A stretch of DNA of 64,000 nt from Ruminococcus sp. (GCA_017521805.1 JAFXDK010000068.1:34175-98174); one strand, 5' to 3'; counted from the stretch's first letter, positions 8,557-17,854 are shown. Numbers and translations: made by a program. Notes: generated from the sequence alone by a model not told the origin.

Positions 8557-9825
8557 ATGATAAAATATATGAGCAGACGAGTTGTTATCACAGGTATGGG
8601 CGCAATTACTCCCCTCGGCACAGGTGTTGAGAAATTCTGGGAGGGAATTAAGGCAAACAAAATCGGCTTTTCCTATATCGACGCTTTCGATACGGAAAAA
8701 ACAGGCGTTAAAATTGCAGGTATTGTCCGTGATTTCGATGAAACAGCTTACTACGATGTAAAGGGCTGCTTCGATAAAAAAGAGGCAAAGCGTATGGATA
8801 CATTCACAAAATACGCTGTCGTTGCGGCTCACGAAGCTATGGTTGACGCAGGTACTGATTTCTCTGATATCGACTGCTACAGAGCGGGCGTTCTTGTGGG
8901 TTCGGGTATCGGCGGTATTGACCTCACCCTTTCCGAGTATTCAAAATATCTGGAAAAAGGTCCCGGTCGCGTTTCCGCTTTCTATATCCCTATGATGATA
9001 AGTAATATGGCTTCGGGTACTATCGCTATGAAAACAGGCTTCAGAGGCGCTAATTTCGATATCTCCTCAGCTTGTGCAACTGCTACTCACGCTATCGGCG
9101 AGGCTTTCCGCAAGATTAAGGACGGCTATCTCGATGTTTGTCTTGCAGGCGGTACAGAAAGTACAAATGTTGAGTTTACTTATGCAGGCTTTGCAAATAT
9201 GAAGGCTCTCACAAAGGCAGATAATCTCGAAAGAGCGTCAATTCCCTTTGATAAGGAGCGCCACGGCTTTGTACTCAGCGAGGGAAGCGGTGTTCTCGTA
9301 CTTGAAGAATACGAGCATGCCAAGGCAAGAGGCGCTAAGATATACGCTGAAATCGCAGGCTATGGCGCAACTGATGACGGCTACCATATGACTTCCCCTA
9401 TGCCTACAGGCGAAGCCGCAGGTATGGGTATGACTCTTGCTATGCAGGAAGCCGGACTTACCCCTGCTGATATCGACTATATCAACGCTCACGGCACTTC
9501 TACAGGTCTTAATGACAAGTATGAAACAGCCGCTATAAAGCTTGCTTTCGGTGACGAGGCAAAGAATGTAAAGATAAATTCCACAAAGTCAATGACAGGT
9601 CATCTTCTTGGCGCGGCAGGCGCTATTGAAGCTATCGTTGTGGCAAAGTCCATTGACGAGGGAATTATTCACGCAACTGTAGGTTATCAGGTTCCAGACG
9701 AGGAATGTGACCTTGATTACTGCGTAAACGGCAATATTAAGCAGGAGATTAATGCCGCACTTTCCAATTCCCTTGGATTCGGCGGTCATAACGGAACACT
9801 CTGCTTCAAAAAAGTTAAAGAATAA
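8557..9825 (+). CDS. fabF: 3-oxoacyl-ACP synthase II
   Basis: 422 residues. It performs the main condensation steps of chain elongation. The Cys-His-His triad is visible: Cys in SSACATATHAIG, His in INAHGTSTGLND and His in SMTGHLLGAAGA; GFGGHNGT near the end is also typical. The start is uncertain: the ATG at 8557 sits only about 3 nt after AAGGA, while the ATG at 8569 (MSRRVVITGMG, the usual family beginning) lies about 14 nt after it. Confidence 0.95.
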   Translation: MIKYMSRRVVITGMGAITPLGTGVEKFWEGIKANKIGFSYIDAFDTEKTGVKIAGIVRDFDETAYYDVKGCFDKKEAKRMDTFTKYAVVAAHEAMVDAGTDFSDIDCYRAGVLVGSGIGGIDLTLSEYSKYLEKGPGRVSAFYIPMMISNMASGTIAMKTGFRGANFDISSACATATHAIGEAFRKIKDGYLDVCLAGGTESTNVEFTYAGFANMKALTKADNLERASIPFDKERHGFVLSEGSGVLVLEEYEHAKARGAKIYAEIAGYGATDDGYHMTSPMPTGEAAGMGMTLAMQEAGLTPADIDYINAHGTSTGLNDKYETAAIKLAFGDEAKNVKINSTKSMTGHLLGAAGAIEAIVVAKSIDEGIIHATVGYQVPDEECDLDYCVNGNIKQEINAALSNSLGFGGHNGTLCFKKVKE

Positions 9826-9836
9826 GGAGTAAGCCT

Positions 9837-10304
9837 ATGTGTAAGATTCTTGATACAGTTGAGCTTGGAACAATTGAAAAGCTTGCAAAGATTGTTAAGG
9901 ACAACGAGCTTTCGGAAATCACAATTTCAAACGACGACTGCAATATAACTATAAAGGGCAAGAAATGTCCTCCCCCTGCCCCTGTAATGCCTATGGGTAT
10001 GCCTGTGGCTTCTCCTGCATCTGCTCCCGTACAGACAGCGGAAGCTCCAAAGGCTGAGGCTGTTCCCGAGGGCAATGTGGTAAAATCCCCAATTGTAGGC
10101 ACTTTCTATCAGGCACCCTCTCCCGATAAGCCGCCTTTTGTAAAGGTTGGCGATACAGTGAAAAAGGGCGATATCATTATGATTATCGAGTCAATGAAGC
10201 TTATGAATGAGGTACAGTCCGAGTTTGACGGTACTGTTGAACGTATTCTTGTAACTGACGGTCAGGCTGTTGAGTTCGACCAGCCTATTATGATAATCAA
10301 GTAA
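9837..10304 (+). CDS. accB: Biotin carboxyl carrier protein of acetyl-CoA carboxylase
   Basis: 155 residues. It carries the biotin that shuttles CO2 between AccC and AccAD. The C-terminal lipoyl/biotinyl domain (about 80-155) holds ESMKLMNE with the biotin-accepting Lys121; a Pro/Ala-rich flexible linker (about 44-78) precedes it. Starts 12 nt after fabF behind AAGGAG. Confidence 0.96.
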   Translation: MCKILDTVELGTIEKLAKIVKDNELSEITISNDDCNITIKGKKCPPPAPVMPMGMPVASPASAPVQTAEAPKAEAVPEGNVVKSPIVGTFYQAPSPDKPPFVKVGDTVKKGDIIMIIESMKLMNEVQSEFDGTVERILVTDGQAVEFDQPIMIIK

Positions 10305-10315
10305 GGGGGAACAAA

Positions 10316-10762
10316 ATGTCAGATATTTTAATGAATAAAGAGCAGATAATGGAAATTATCCCCCACCGCGACCCGTTTCTCCTTATTGACGAAATCGTTG
10401 AAATGGAAGTGGGCGTTAAGGTTAAGGCAAGAAAGTACATCAAAGAGGACGATTTCTGGTTCAAGGGACACTTCCCAAATTATCCTGTAACTCCCGGTGT
10501 GCTTATGGTTGAAATGCTTGCTCAGGCAGGTGCTGTATGTATGCTTTCAAAGCCTGAATTCAAGGGCAAAATCGGACTTTTCGGCGGCATTGACAAGGCT
10601 AAGTTCCGCAGACAGGTTGTTCCCGGAGATGTTCTCGACCTTGAAGTTGAGATTATCCGCCAGAGAGGACCAATCGGCACAGGTAAGGCTCTTGCTTCCG
10701 TAGACGGCGAAAAGGCTGTTTCCTGCGAAATTACCTTTGTTGTTGCAGACGGTGATAAGTAA
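10316..10762 (+). CDS. fabZ: 3-hydroxyacyl-ACP dehydratase
   Basis: 148 residues, hot-dog fold. It dehydrates 3-hydroxyacyl-ACP to the enoyl form that FabK reduces. The catalytic His52 (FKGHFPNYPVTPG) and Glu66 (MVEMLAQ) are in place, and IPHRDPFLLID is the standard opening. AAGGGGGAACAAA precedes the ATG 11 nt after accB. Confidence 0.95.
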   Translation: MSDILMNKEQIMEIIPHRDPFLLIDEIVEMEVGVKVKARKYIKEDDFWFKGHFPNYPVTPGVLMVEMLAQAGAVCMLSKPEFKGKIGLFGGIDKAKFRRQVVPGDVLDLEVEIIRQRGPIGTGKALASVDGEKAVSCEITFVVADGDK

Positions 10763-10804
10763 ATAGATTCGGGCATAATACCCGACAATAATGGAGTACA
10801 ATAA

Positions 10805-12154
10805 ATGTTTAAAAAAATATTGATTGCTAACCGCGGAGAAATTGCGGTACGTATAATCCGCGCCTGCCGTGAGCTTGGTGTGCGCTGTGTTGCTGTGTAT
10901 TCCACCGCAGACAGAAACGCCCTCCACGCGCAGATTGCCGATGAAGCGATATGTATAGGCCCTCCTGCCACCAAAGACAGCTACCTCAATATGAACGCTG
11001 TCATTCAGGCGGCTGTAAACGTAGGCGCAGAGGCTATCCACCCGGGCTTCGGATTCCTTTCCGAAAATGCCGAATTTGCAAGACTTTGCGAGAAAAACGG
11101 AATCGTTTTCATCGGTCCGTCATATAAATCTATCGAAATGCTGGGTGATAAGGCGGCGGCTAAGGAGACTATGGCGGCGGCTGGAGTTCCTGTTATCCCG
11201 GGCTCAAAGGGCGCTGTAAAGGATATTGCAGATGCTAAGAAAATTGCCGAAAAATGCGGATATCCCGTACTGGTAAAGGCTTCCGCAGGTGGAGGCGGCA
11301 GAGGCATACGCCGCGTTGATTCCCCCGATGACCTTGAATCCCAGATTGTTGCCGCACAGCAGGAGGCTCTTGCTTTCTTCGGCGATGATACCGTATATAT
11401 CGAAAAATTCCTTGTAAATCCCCACCATGTTGAAATTCAGATTATGGCGGACAAAAAGGGAAATACAATCTATCTCGGCGAGCGTGACTGCTCCATGCAG
11501 AGGCGCAACCAGAAGATTTTAGAGGAGTGCCCCAGCCCCGTTGTAAGCCCTGAGCTCCGCGAAAAAATGGGCAAGGCGGCTGTAACAGCGGCTAAGGAGT
11601 GCGGCTATTACAACGCAGGTACTATTGAATTCCTCGTTGACGAAAACCGCGACTTCTACTTCATGGAAATGAATACGCGTATTCAGGTTGAGCACCCTAT
11701 AACCGAGGAAGTTACAGGCTTTGACCTTGTAAAAGCGCAGATTGAGGTTGCGGCTGATATGCCCCTCCGCGTTTCACAAGAGGATATCAGACTGACAGGC
11801 CATGCTATAGAGTGCCGTATAAACGCTGAAAATCCCGAGCTGAACTTCCGTCCCTCACCTGGTACTATAAACGCTCTTTACGTCCCCGGAGGCCCCGGTA
11901 TACGCATTGACAGCGCGGTTTATCAGGGATATACAATCACTCCCTACTACGATTCCATGATAAGCAAGCTTATCGTTCACGGCGCTGACAGAGATGAAGC
12001 TATCCGCAAGATGAGATGGGCGCTGTCGGAATTTATCGTTGACGGTGTTGATACAAATATTGATTTCCAGCTTGAAATTATAAAACAGCCCGAATTTATC
12101 GGCGGAAATTACGATAACGGATTTCTTACAAGATATATGGAATCCCGAAAGTAA
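10805..12154 (+). CDS. accC: Acetyl-CoA carboxylase, biotin carboxylase subunit
   Basis: 449 residues, full length. It carboxylates biotin on AccB using ATP and bicarbonate. The sequence shows the opening KILIANRGEIAVRIIRA, the glycine-rich lid KASAGGGGRGIR, EKFLVNPHHVEIQ, the catalytic MEMNTRIQVEHP and the C-terminal EFIVDGVDTN. Lies between fabZ and accD. Confidence 0.97.
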   Translation: MFKKILIANRGEIAVRIIRACRELGVRCVAVYSTADRNALHAQIADEAICIGPPATKDSYLNMNAVIQAAVNVGAEAIHPGFGFLSENAEFARLCEKNGIVFIGPSYKSIEMLGDKAAAKETMAAAGVPVIPGSKGAVKDIADAKKIAEKCGYPVLVKASAGGGGRGIRRVDSPDDLESQIVAAQQEALAFFGDDTVYIEKFLVNPHHVEIQIMADKKGNTIYLGERDCSMQRRNQKILEECPSPVVSPELREKMGKAAVTAAKECGYYNAGTIEFLVDENRDFYFMEMNTRIQVEHPITEEVTGFDLVKAQIEVAADMPLRVSQEDIRLTGHAIECRINAENPELNFRPSPGTINALYVPGGPGIRIDSAVYQGYTITPYYDSMISKLIVHGADRDEAIRKMRWALSEFIVDGVDTNIDFQLEIIKQPEFIGGNYDNGFLTRYMESRK

Positions 12155-12168
12155 GGCGGTGAATACAG

Positions 12169-13014
12169 ATGTTTGAAGATTTTTTTAAGGTTGTAAAGCA
12201 CCGCTTCAACGGCGGTGAGGAGGAGGAAACCGTCCCCTCATTCAAATGCCCCAGATGTCAGGGTGTTGTGTCTCTTGAACGCTACGAAGACATGATAAGA
12301 GTATGTCCAAATTGTAACTATCACGGCAGACTGACCGCAAGGGAGCGTATTGCCGTAACTTTCGACAAGGACAGCTTCGAGGAATTCGACAGCAGTATGA
12401 TAAGCTGCGACCCCATAAGCTTTCCCGAATATCCCGAAAAACAGGAGGAACTGCGCGAGGCTACAGGGCTTAACGACGCCATTGTAACAGGTACTGCTCT
12501 TATAAAGGGACATAAGGCTGTTGTAGGCGTTATGGATTCCAGATACATGATGGCTTCAATGGGAAGCGTTGTAGGCGAAAAAATTGCCCGTGCCTTTGAG
12601 TATGCAACAGAGAATAATCTCCCTGTTATAATGTTTACCGCATCAGGCGGCGCACGTATGCAGGAGGGCATAGTATCTCTCATGCAAATGGCTAAGACAT
12701 CGGGAGCAGTAAAGCTCCACAGCGACAACGGCGGACTTTATATAACAGTCCTCACCGACCCCACAACAGGCGGCGTTACCGCAAGCTTTGCATCTCTGGG
12801 CGATATCATCATAGCTGAGCCGAAAATACTCATTGGCTTTGCAGGCAGACGAGTTATAGAAAGCACCATGAAGCAGAGACTTCCCGAGGATTTCCAGCTT
12901 GCAGAGTTCATGCAGGAAAAGGGTTTTGTGGATATGATTGTTGAAAGAAAGAAAATGCGTGTTACTCTTGCATCGCTTCTTGCAATGCACACGCAGGAAG
13001 AAAAGGAGGTCTGA
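12169..13014 (+). CDS. accD: Acetyl-CoA carboxylase, carboxyltransferase beta subunit
   Basis: 281 residues. With AccA it transfers the carboxyl group from biotin to acetyl-CoA. An N-terminal zinc ribbon uses Cys27, Cys30, Cys46 and Cys49 (CPRC and CPNC). The crotonase-like core shows FTASGGARMQEG and TDPTTGGVTASFA, which build the oxyanion hole. It ends 3 nt before the accA start. Confidence 0.96.
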   Translation: MFEDFFKVVKHRFNGGEEEETVPSFKCPRCQGVVSLERYEDMIRVCPNCNYHGRLTARERIAVTFDKDSFEEFDSSMISCDPISFPEYPEKQEELREATGLNDAIVTGTALIKGHKAVVGVMDSRYMMASMGSVVGEKIARAFEYATENNLPVIMFTASGGARMQEGIVSLMQMAKTSGAVKLHSDNGGLYITVLTDPTTGGVTASFASLGDIIIAEPKILIGFAGRRVIESTMKQRLPEDFQLAEFMQEKGFVDMIVERKKMRVTLASLLAMHTQEEKEV

Positions 13015-13017
13015 GCC

Positions 13018-13824
13018 TTGGAAAACAATAAAACCGCATGGGAGCGCCTTGCTCTTGTTCACACAAAGGGCAGACCGACTGTAAGGGACTATATCCCCCT
13101 TATTTTCACAGATTTCCACGAGCTCCACGGCGACCGCTACTACGGCGACGACCACGCAATAATCGGCGGAATTGCCCGTCTTGACGGCAGACCTGTAACA
13201 GTAATTGCGCAGGTAAAGGGCAGAGACCTAAACGAGAACAAGGACTGCAATTTTGCAATGCCTCTCCCCGAGGGCTACAGAAAGGCTCTGAGGCTTGCTA
13301 AACAGGCTGAGAAGTTCCACAGACCTGTTATATGCTTTATAGATACCCCCGGCGCATACGCAGGCATGGCGGCTGAGGAGCGCGGTCAGGGCGAGGCTAT
13401 CGCCAAGAATATAGCTGAGTTTATGACATTGCGTACACCTGTTATATCAATCGTTCTCGGCGAGGGCGGAAGCGGCGGTGCTTTGGCTCTCGGTGTGTGC
13501 GATGAGCTTGCAATGCTGGAGAATGCACAGTACTCTGTTGTATCTCCCAGAGGCTTTGCAAGTATTCTCTGGAAAGACGCTTCCAGAGAGGAAGAAGCCT
13601 GCAATATAATGCAGGTTACAGCCGATGATATGGTACGTCTTGGAGTAGCAGAAACGATTATTGAAGAGCCTCTCGGAGGAGCACATAACGATTTAGACAA
13701 AATTTCCGAAAATATTAGAGAATATTTGTCACTCAAAATTGAAGAAAAATGTCAAAAAGATATTGACGAATTGCTAAAAGCAAGGTATACTAAGTACAGG
13801 AAGATTGGCGAATTCACAGAATAG
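13018..13824 (+). CDS. accA: Acetyl-CoA carboxylase, carboxyltransferase alpha subunit
   Basis: 268 residues from a TTG start at 13018 that is well placed behind AAAAGGAGG in the end of accD; no ATG fits better. The protein is a little shorter than the E. coli homologue because the long N-terminal helix is reduced, as usual in Firmicutes. Motifs are FIDTPGAYAGMAAEERGQ and LGEGGSGGALALGV, the carboxybiotin/CoA site. Cotranslation with accD fits their 1:1 complex. Confidence 0.95.
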   Translation: MENNKTAWERLALVHTKGRPTVRDYIPLIFTDFHELHGDRYYGDDHAIIGGIARLDGRPVTVIAQVKGRDLNENKDCNFAMPLPEGYRKALRLAKQAEKFHRPVICFIDTPGAYAGMAAEERGQGEAIAKNIAEFMTLRTPVISIVLGEGGSGGALALGVCDELAMLENAQYSVVSPRGFASILWKDASREEEACNIMQVTADDMVRLGVAETIIEEPLGGAHNDLDKISENIREYLSLKIEEKCQKDIDELLKARYTKYRKIGEFTE

Positions 13825-13886
13825 CCGATTCTAAAAAATATAAACGGGCTTAATGTCCGAAAAACAAAAATTAGGAGGAAAAAACT

Positions 13887-14120
13887 ATGGTATTTGACAA
13901 GGTTAAGGAGCTTATCGTTGATCAGCTCGGAGCAGATGAGGACGCAGTTACATCTGAGGCAAGCATTCAGGACGATCTCGGTGCAGATTCTCTTGATATC
14001 GTAGACCTTATCCAGACAATTGAGGATGAGTACGACCTTTCTATTCCCGATGAGGCTGTTGAGAGCATCAAGACAGTAGGCGACATTGTTGCTTATATCG
14101 AGAACAACGCAGAGGTTTAA
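13887..14120 (+). CDS. acpP: Acyl carrier protein
   Basis: 77 residues. It carries growing acyl chains on a 4'-phosphopantetheine attached to Ser35 of [11 protein letters not shown]. The acidic composition and three-helix pattern are normal. A strong AGGAGG lies 8 nt before the ATG. It closes the fab operon, rather than sitting next to fabH or fabD as is common elsewhere, and two terminators follow. Confidence 0.97.
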   Translation: MVFDKVKELIVDQLGADEDAVTSEASIQDDLGADSLDIVDLIQTIEDEYDLSIPDEAVESIKTVGDIVAYIENNAEV

Positions 14121-14130
14121 TCCAAGCAAG

Positions 14131-14157
14131 AAAAAAATCCCTTCGGGGATTTTTTTA
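14131..14157 (+). terminator. Intrinsic terminator of the fab operon
   Basis: AAAAATCCC, a TTCG tetraloop, GGGATTTTTTT, 10 nt after acpP. Textbook rho-independent form. Confidence 0.92.
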
Positions 14158-14180
14158 ATGCATAATGCGTAACAATCTCA

Positions 14181-14205
14181 AGGGAGCGAAATTGCTCCCT
14201 TTTTT
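14181..14205 (+). terminator. Second terminator after acpP
   Basis: AGGGAGC, a GAAATT loop, GCTCCCT and a run of T. Back-up to the first hairpin. The remaining gap to 14400 holds an AT-rich stretch and a hairpin TTTTGCAACG/CGTTGCAAAA at about 14332-14354; no gene seen. Confidence 0.8.
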
Positions 14206-14400
14206 GCTTATTATAATAAAATGAATTTTCAATATCAGCATAAAAATATAACAGTAAATTTCATACAACATACACAATTTCACCTGTTGGCAATTAGTGA
14301 AAAAATAGAAAATAAAAATTATTTTTTATTTTGCAACGTTTTTCCGTTGCAAAATGGCTCATTTCAGCCCATTAGTGAAGGGGGTATGTTTATGGACAAC

Positions 14401-14432
14401 AAAAAAAGGCGGATGAAAAACACCCGCCCTTT
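14401..14432 (-). terminator. Terminator of the oxidoreductase operon
   Basis: On the minus strand GGGCGGGTG, a short loop and CATCCGCC are followed by TTTTTTT, 22 nt after the stop of the gamma subunit gene. Confidence 0.8.
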
Positions 14433-14453
14433 GAAAAAATTATGCGTTATGCA

Positions 14454-14987
14454 TCAGCTATTCATTCCCAGCTCAATAGCTCTGAAATTGTTTGCAATAA
14501 GCTGTGCCTTTGTGGGAGGTACAACCTTTTCGATACACTTCTTCATTGTATCAAGTGTAAAGATACCTGTCTCTTTCATCAGCTTGCCGAGAAGAATGAT
14601 ATTTGAACCGCCCTTGAGCTCGTTGGAATCTGCAAGCTCTGTGGAGGGAATTGCAAATATCTCGATATCTGTACGTGTGCACTCGCTTTCGATAAGTGTG
14701 CTGTCATAGAATACCTTACCGCCTGGCTTTACGTCATTGACAAACTTGTCAAATGAGGGCTGATTCATAGCAATAAGGATATCGGGATTCAGTACAAGAG
14801 GTGAACCGATAGGCTCATCTGAAATACATACGGAGCAGTTAGCTGTACCGCCGCGCATTTCAGGGCCGTAAGAGGGAAGCCATGAAAGCTCCTTATTGTC
14901 AAGAAGTCCGCAGTATGCAAGGATTTTTCCGGCGAAAAGCACGCCCTGTCCGCCGAAGCCTGCAAGAAGAATTTCTGTAGCTGCCAT
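14454..14987 (-). CDS. 2-oxoacid:ferredoxin oxidoreductase, gamma subunit
   Basis: 177 residues. The catalytic gamma domain of 2-oxoacid:acceptor oxidoreductases: it opens with [19 protein letters not shown] and has the family motifs [13 protein letters not shown] and [15 protein letters not shown]. It forms part of an enzyme that converts a 2-oxoacid and CoA to acyl-CoA, CO2 and reduced ferredoxin. Its ATG overlaps the last base of the beta gene stop (14987), so the subunits are translationally coupled. The substrate could be 2-oxoisovalerate, 2-oxoglutarate or a similar acid. Confidence 0.9.
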   Translation of the reverse strand: MAATEILLAGFGGQGVLFAGKILAYCGLLDNKELSWLPSYGPEMRGGTANCSVCISDEPIGSPLVLNPDILIAMNQPSFDKFVNDVKPGGKVFYDSTLIESECTRTDIEIFAIPSTELADSNELKGGSNIILLGKLMKETGIFTLDTMKKCIEKVVPPTKAQLIANNFRAIELGMNS

Positions 14988-15739
14988 TATTCATTGCCCT
15001 CCTCTGTAGTGTCCTTGTATACTCCAAGGGGATAATAGGGAATCATCTCGTCCTGAAGTCTCTTTATTGCCTCTGTGGGAGTAAGTCCCCAGTTTGTAGG
15101 ACAAGTTGAGAGAACCTCAACGATAGAGAAGCCCTTCTTTGCCTTCTGTGTCTCGAAAGCCTTTCTGATAGCCTTCTTAGCGTCACGGATATGGGGTACG
15201 CTGTCAACAGCAACACGGTGAGCATAAGCAGTACCTGTGAGAGTTGAAAGCATCTCGCATACTCTTACGGGATAGCCTGCAAGCTGTGGGTCACGGCCGA
15301 AAGGTGTAGTCTGTGTAACCTGTCCGGGAAGTGTTGTGGGAGCCATCTGTCCGCCTGTCATGCCGTAGATTGTATTGTTGATAAAGATAACAACAATATT
15401 CTCGCCTCTTGTAGCAACGTGAACAGTCTCAGCAGTACCGATAGCAGCAAGGTCGCCGTCGCCCTGATATGTAAATACAAACTTATCGGGATTTGTACGC
15501 TTAACGCCTGTAGCAACAGCAGGAGCGCGTCCGTGGGGAGCTTCAATCATATCGCATCCGAAATAGTCATAAGCCATAACGGAGCATCCAACGGGGCATA
15601 CGCCCACTGTATCGCCCTCGATACCCATTTCGTCCATAACCTCAGCAACGAGTCTGTGAACGATACCATGAGTACAGCCTGGGCAGTAATGTGTAGGAAC
15701 ATCAAGGAGTGACTTTGGTCTTTCAAATACAACAGCCAT
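14987..15739 (-). CDS. 2-oxoacid:ferredoxin oxidoreductase, beta (TPP-binding) subunit
   Basis: 250 residues. It binds thiamine pyrophosphate and a cluster: HYCPGCTHGIVHRL, then VGCSVMAYDYF, and the TPP/Mg motif TYQGDGDLAAIGTAE ending at NNTIYGMTGGQM. The TTP(T/L)GQVTQTTPFGRD stretch is typical of KorB/VorB-type beta subunits. Placed between gamma and alpha with 1-nt overlaps on each side, indicating a fixed complex. Confidence 0.92.
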   Translation of the reverse strand: MAVVFERPKSLLDVPTHYCPGCTHGIVHRLVAEVMDEMGIEGDTVGVCPVGCSVMAYDYFGCDMIEAPHGRAPAVATGVKRTNPDKFVFTYQGDGDLAAIGTAETVHVATRGENIVVIFINNTIYGMTGGQMAPTTLPGQVTQTTPFGRDPQLAGYPVRVCEMLSTLTGTAYAHRVAVDSVPHIRDAKKAIRKAFETQKAKKGFSIVEVLSTCPTNWGLTPTEAIKRLQDEMIPYYPLGVYKDTTEEGNE

Positions 15740-16797
15740 TATTCAGCACCTCCGACTTTTTTGATTTCTGCCAGAATTTCAGCAGGATTGGGAATAACGC
15801 CGCCTGTACGTCCGTAGAACTCTACGGGCTTTGAGCAGTTGATAGCAAGCTTGATATCATCAATCATCTGTCCCATGGACATTTCAACGCTGAGAAGCTT
15901 CTTAGCGCTCTTAGCCGCCTCGTTAAGCTCTTTTACAGGGAAAGGCCACAGTGTCTTAGGACGGAAAAGTCCAGCCTTTATACCCTGTGCTCTTGCCTCG
16001 TTTACAGCGGATTTTACAACTCTTGCAGTTGCGCCGAATGCGCAGAGAAGAATATCGCAGTCCTCTGTGAGATAAAGCTCAGCGTCAGTCTCGTTAGCCT
16101 TGATAGTCTCGTATCTTGCAAAACGATCTTCAACGGACTTTTCAAGCTCATCGGGCTTGAGGTAGAGGGAGTTGATGATGTGGTGCTCTCTCTTACCCTT
16201 GTGACCGTCAGCAGCCCAGCTGCTCTTGTCTGTGGGATTTGCGCTGATTTCGGGGAATGATACAGGCTCCATCATCTGACCGAGAAGACCGTCAGCAAGA
16301 ATCATAGCGGGAACACGGTATTCATCAGCCTTATCGAAAGCCTTTACAACCATATCAACCATTTCCTGAACGGAAGCAGGAGCGAATACCATAAGGTGGA
16401 AATCGCCGTGGCCGAGAGCCTTTGTAGCCTGCCAGTAGTCAGCCTGTGAGGGCTGGATACCGCCAAGTCCGGGGCCGCCGCGCTGTACGTTGATAATTAC
16501 AGCAGGAAGGTCAGAACCTGCGATGTATGAGATACCCTCGCTCTTAAGGGAGATTCCGGGAGAAGATGATGATGTCATAGCGCGGACACCTGTGGAAGCC
16601 GCACCGAGAACCATATTTATAGCAGCGATTTCGGACTCAGCCTGTAAAAATACGCCGCCTGCCTTATTCATACGCTTAGCCATATAAGCGGCAAGCTCAG
16701 TCTGGGGAGTGATAGGGTAGCCGAAGAAGCACTTACAGCCTGCTCTGATAGCGGCCTCAGCAAGAGCTTCATTGCCCTTCATAAGATTTCTTTCCAA
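15739..16797 (-). CDS. vorB: 2-oxoacid:ferredoxin oxidoreductase, alpha subunit (VorB-like)
   Basis: 352 residues from a TTG at 16795-16797 that has AAAGGAG 9 nt upstream; an internal ATG at 16782 (MKGNEALAEAA) is the alternative. Alpha subunits supply the pyrimidine-binding and substrate half: GNEALAEAAIRAGCKCFFGYPITPQTE is cut here as GYPITPQTE near residue 25, followed by AMTSSSSPGISLKSEG and QRGGPGLGG. Length and order (ferredoxin, alpha, beta, gamma) match branched-chain 2-oxoacid or 2-oxoglutarate ferredoxin oxidoreductases. The gene symbol reflects resemblance, not proven substrate. Confidence 0.88.
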   Translation of the reverse strand: MERNLMKGNEALAEAAIRAGCKCFFGYPITPQTELAAYMAKRMNKAGGVFLQAESEIAAINMVLGAASTGVRAMTSSSSPGISLKSEGISYIAGSDLPAVIINVQRGGPGLGGIQPSQADYWQATKALGHGDFHLMVFAPASVQEMVDMVVKAFDKADEYRVPAMILADGLLGQMMEPVSFPEISANPTDKSSWAADGHKGKREHHIINSLYLKPDELEKSVEDRFARYETIKANETDAELYLTEDCDILLCAFGATARVVKSAVNEARAQGIKAGLFRPKTLWPFPVKELNEAAKSAKKLLSVEMSMGQMIDDIKLAINCSKPVEFYGRTGGVIPNPAEILAEIKKVGGAE

Positions 16798-16816
16798 AGC
16801 TTTAAGCTCCTTTCAT

Positions 16817-17023
16817 TTACTTTTCAATAGTGATTGCACAATCGGGGCACATCATAGCGCACATAGCACAGCCGATGCAAGCCTCCTGATCGGTACATAC
16901 AGCGTAGAAATAGCCCTTCTTGTTACGCTTTTCTTTCTGAAGCTCAACAATTTTCTTGGGGCAGGCAGCGGCACAGAGACCACAGCCCTTACAGCGTTCT
17001 GTAATAACAGTCATTTTTGCCAA
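16817..17023 (-). CDS. 2-oxoacid:ferredoxin oxidoreductase, 4Fe-4S (delta) subunit
   Basis: 68 residues with two ferredoxin cluster motifs, CKGCGLCAAACP (residues 11-22) and CIGCAMCAMMCP near the C-terminus, so it holds two [4Fe-4S] clusters that pass electrons to free ferredoxin. The TTG at 17021-17023 has a weak GGTG site; the ATG at 17012-17014 (MTVITERCKG) is equally possible. First of the four subunit genes. Confidence 0.92.
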   Translation of the reverse strand: MAKMTVITERCKGCGLCAAACPKKIVELQKEKRNKKGYFYAVCTDQEACIGCAMCAMMCPDCAITIEK

Positions 17024-17056
17024 TTTTTACACCACACTTTCATATACAGTTTTGGT

Positions 17057-17716
17057 TTATATTTCCCACAGAGGCTTTACAAAAACCTTTATGGGGAGTA
17101 TATCGGAAGTTTCGGGGGATTCGCACAAATCCTCGGGGCAGGTTGTAAAGGCAAGGGGAAGTCCCGTTTTAGCCGCTACCTCGTCTGCAAAATCCTTGGA
17201 TTCAGCAATTATCTCCGCTGTAGTCTCACAGCCGAGATTGGTATTATTTACAACAGCGGTATGCTTCATACGTGAAGCTGTTTCAATCTCATACATAAGG
17301 GAAACGGCTTCATCGGCAGTTTCGGTGAGATTTCTCCGCTGATTTATAACATAGAGCATATCAAGCTCATCGCCGTAGTTATTGAGTGCCTGCGCGTGTC
17401 TGCCGAGAGCAAAAGCGCCTGCGTCATCGCCGCCAACGTCGATAATAAGGCATCCGTCGCCTGCGGCAAGCTGCTCGATATCGAACTGCACCGAGGGGAC
17501 ATCAAGGTTTGTATTGGCGAAATCGGGGGCAATAAGCTTTATATCGTTTTCCTCAAACAGCTTTTTGAAATCGGCTGTACGGAAATAGGGATTGACAAGG
17601 TCAAGGTCTACAACGGTAACGGATTTCCATATTTTTGCGGCATTAAGCGCAAGATTTACGGACAGATTTGTTTTACCGCAGCCGTAATGACCGGTGATAA
17701 CAGTAATTCTTTTCAT
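17057..17716 (-). CDS. P-loop ATPase of the ParA/MinD/CobQ type
   Basis: 219 residues. The opening ITVITGHYGCGKTNLSVNLAL carries a P-loop (GHYGCGKT, residues 9-16), VVDLDLVNPYFRT matches the switch region and LIIDVGGDDAGA the Walker B strand of SIMIBI-class NTPases. No DNA-binding or membrane part is seen. It is 33 nt upstream of the ferredoxin subunit and seems to head the operon behind a good promoter, so a role in cluster loading, assembly or regulation of the oxidoreductase is possible but unproven. Confidence 0.8.
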   Translation of the reverse strand: MKRITVITGHYGCGKTNLSVNLALNAAKIWKSVTVVDLDLVNPYFRTADFKKLFEENDIKLIAPDFANTNLDVPSVQFDIEQLAAGDGCLIIDVGGDDAGAFALGRHAQALNNYGDELDMLYVINQRRNLTETADEAVSLMYEIETASRMKHTAVVNNTNLGCETTAEIIAESKDFADEVAAKTGLPLAFTTCPEDLCESPETSDILPIKVFVKPLWEI

Positions 17717-17748
17717 ACTTTACCTCGCAAAATTGTTCTGCACTTTTA

Positions 17749-17777
17749 ATTATATCACTTTTCACGCTGAATTGCAA
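17749..17777 (-). promoter_or_regulatory. Promoter of the ATPase/oxidoreductase operon
   Basis: Minus-strand TTGCAA (17772-17777), 17-base spacer, TATAAT (17749-17754), 33 nt before the ATPase start. Confidence 0.75.
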
Positions 17778-17854
17778 TAATTTTGAATTAGTACGTGCTA
17801 ACGCCATTCCGTAAAAATAAGCATGGCGCGGCGTGTCTCTCAGAATTTAAAAAT

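Noticed and set aside
8188-8832. Long minus-strand frame opposite fabG and fabF
   Set aside because: Antisense of two clear genes and Cys-rich by composition only.
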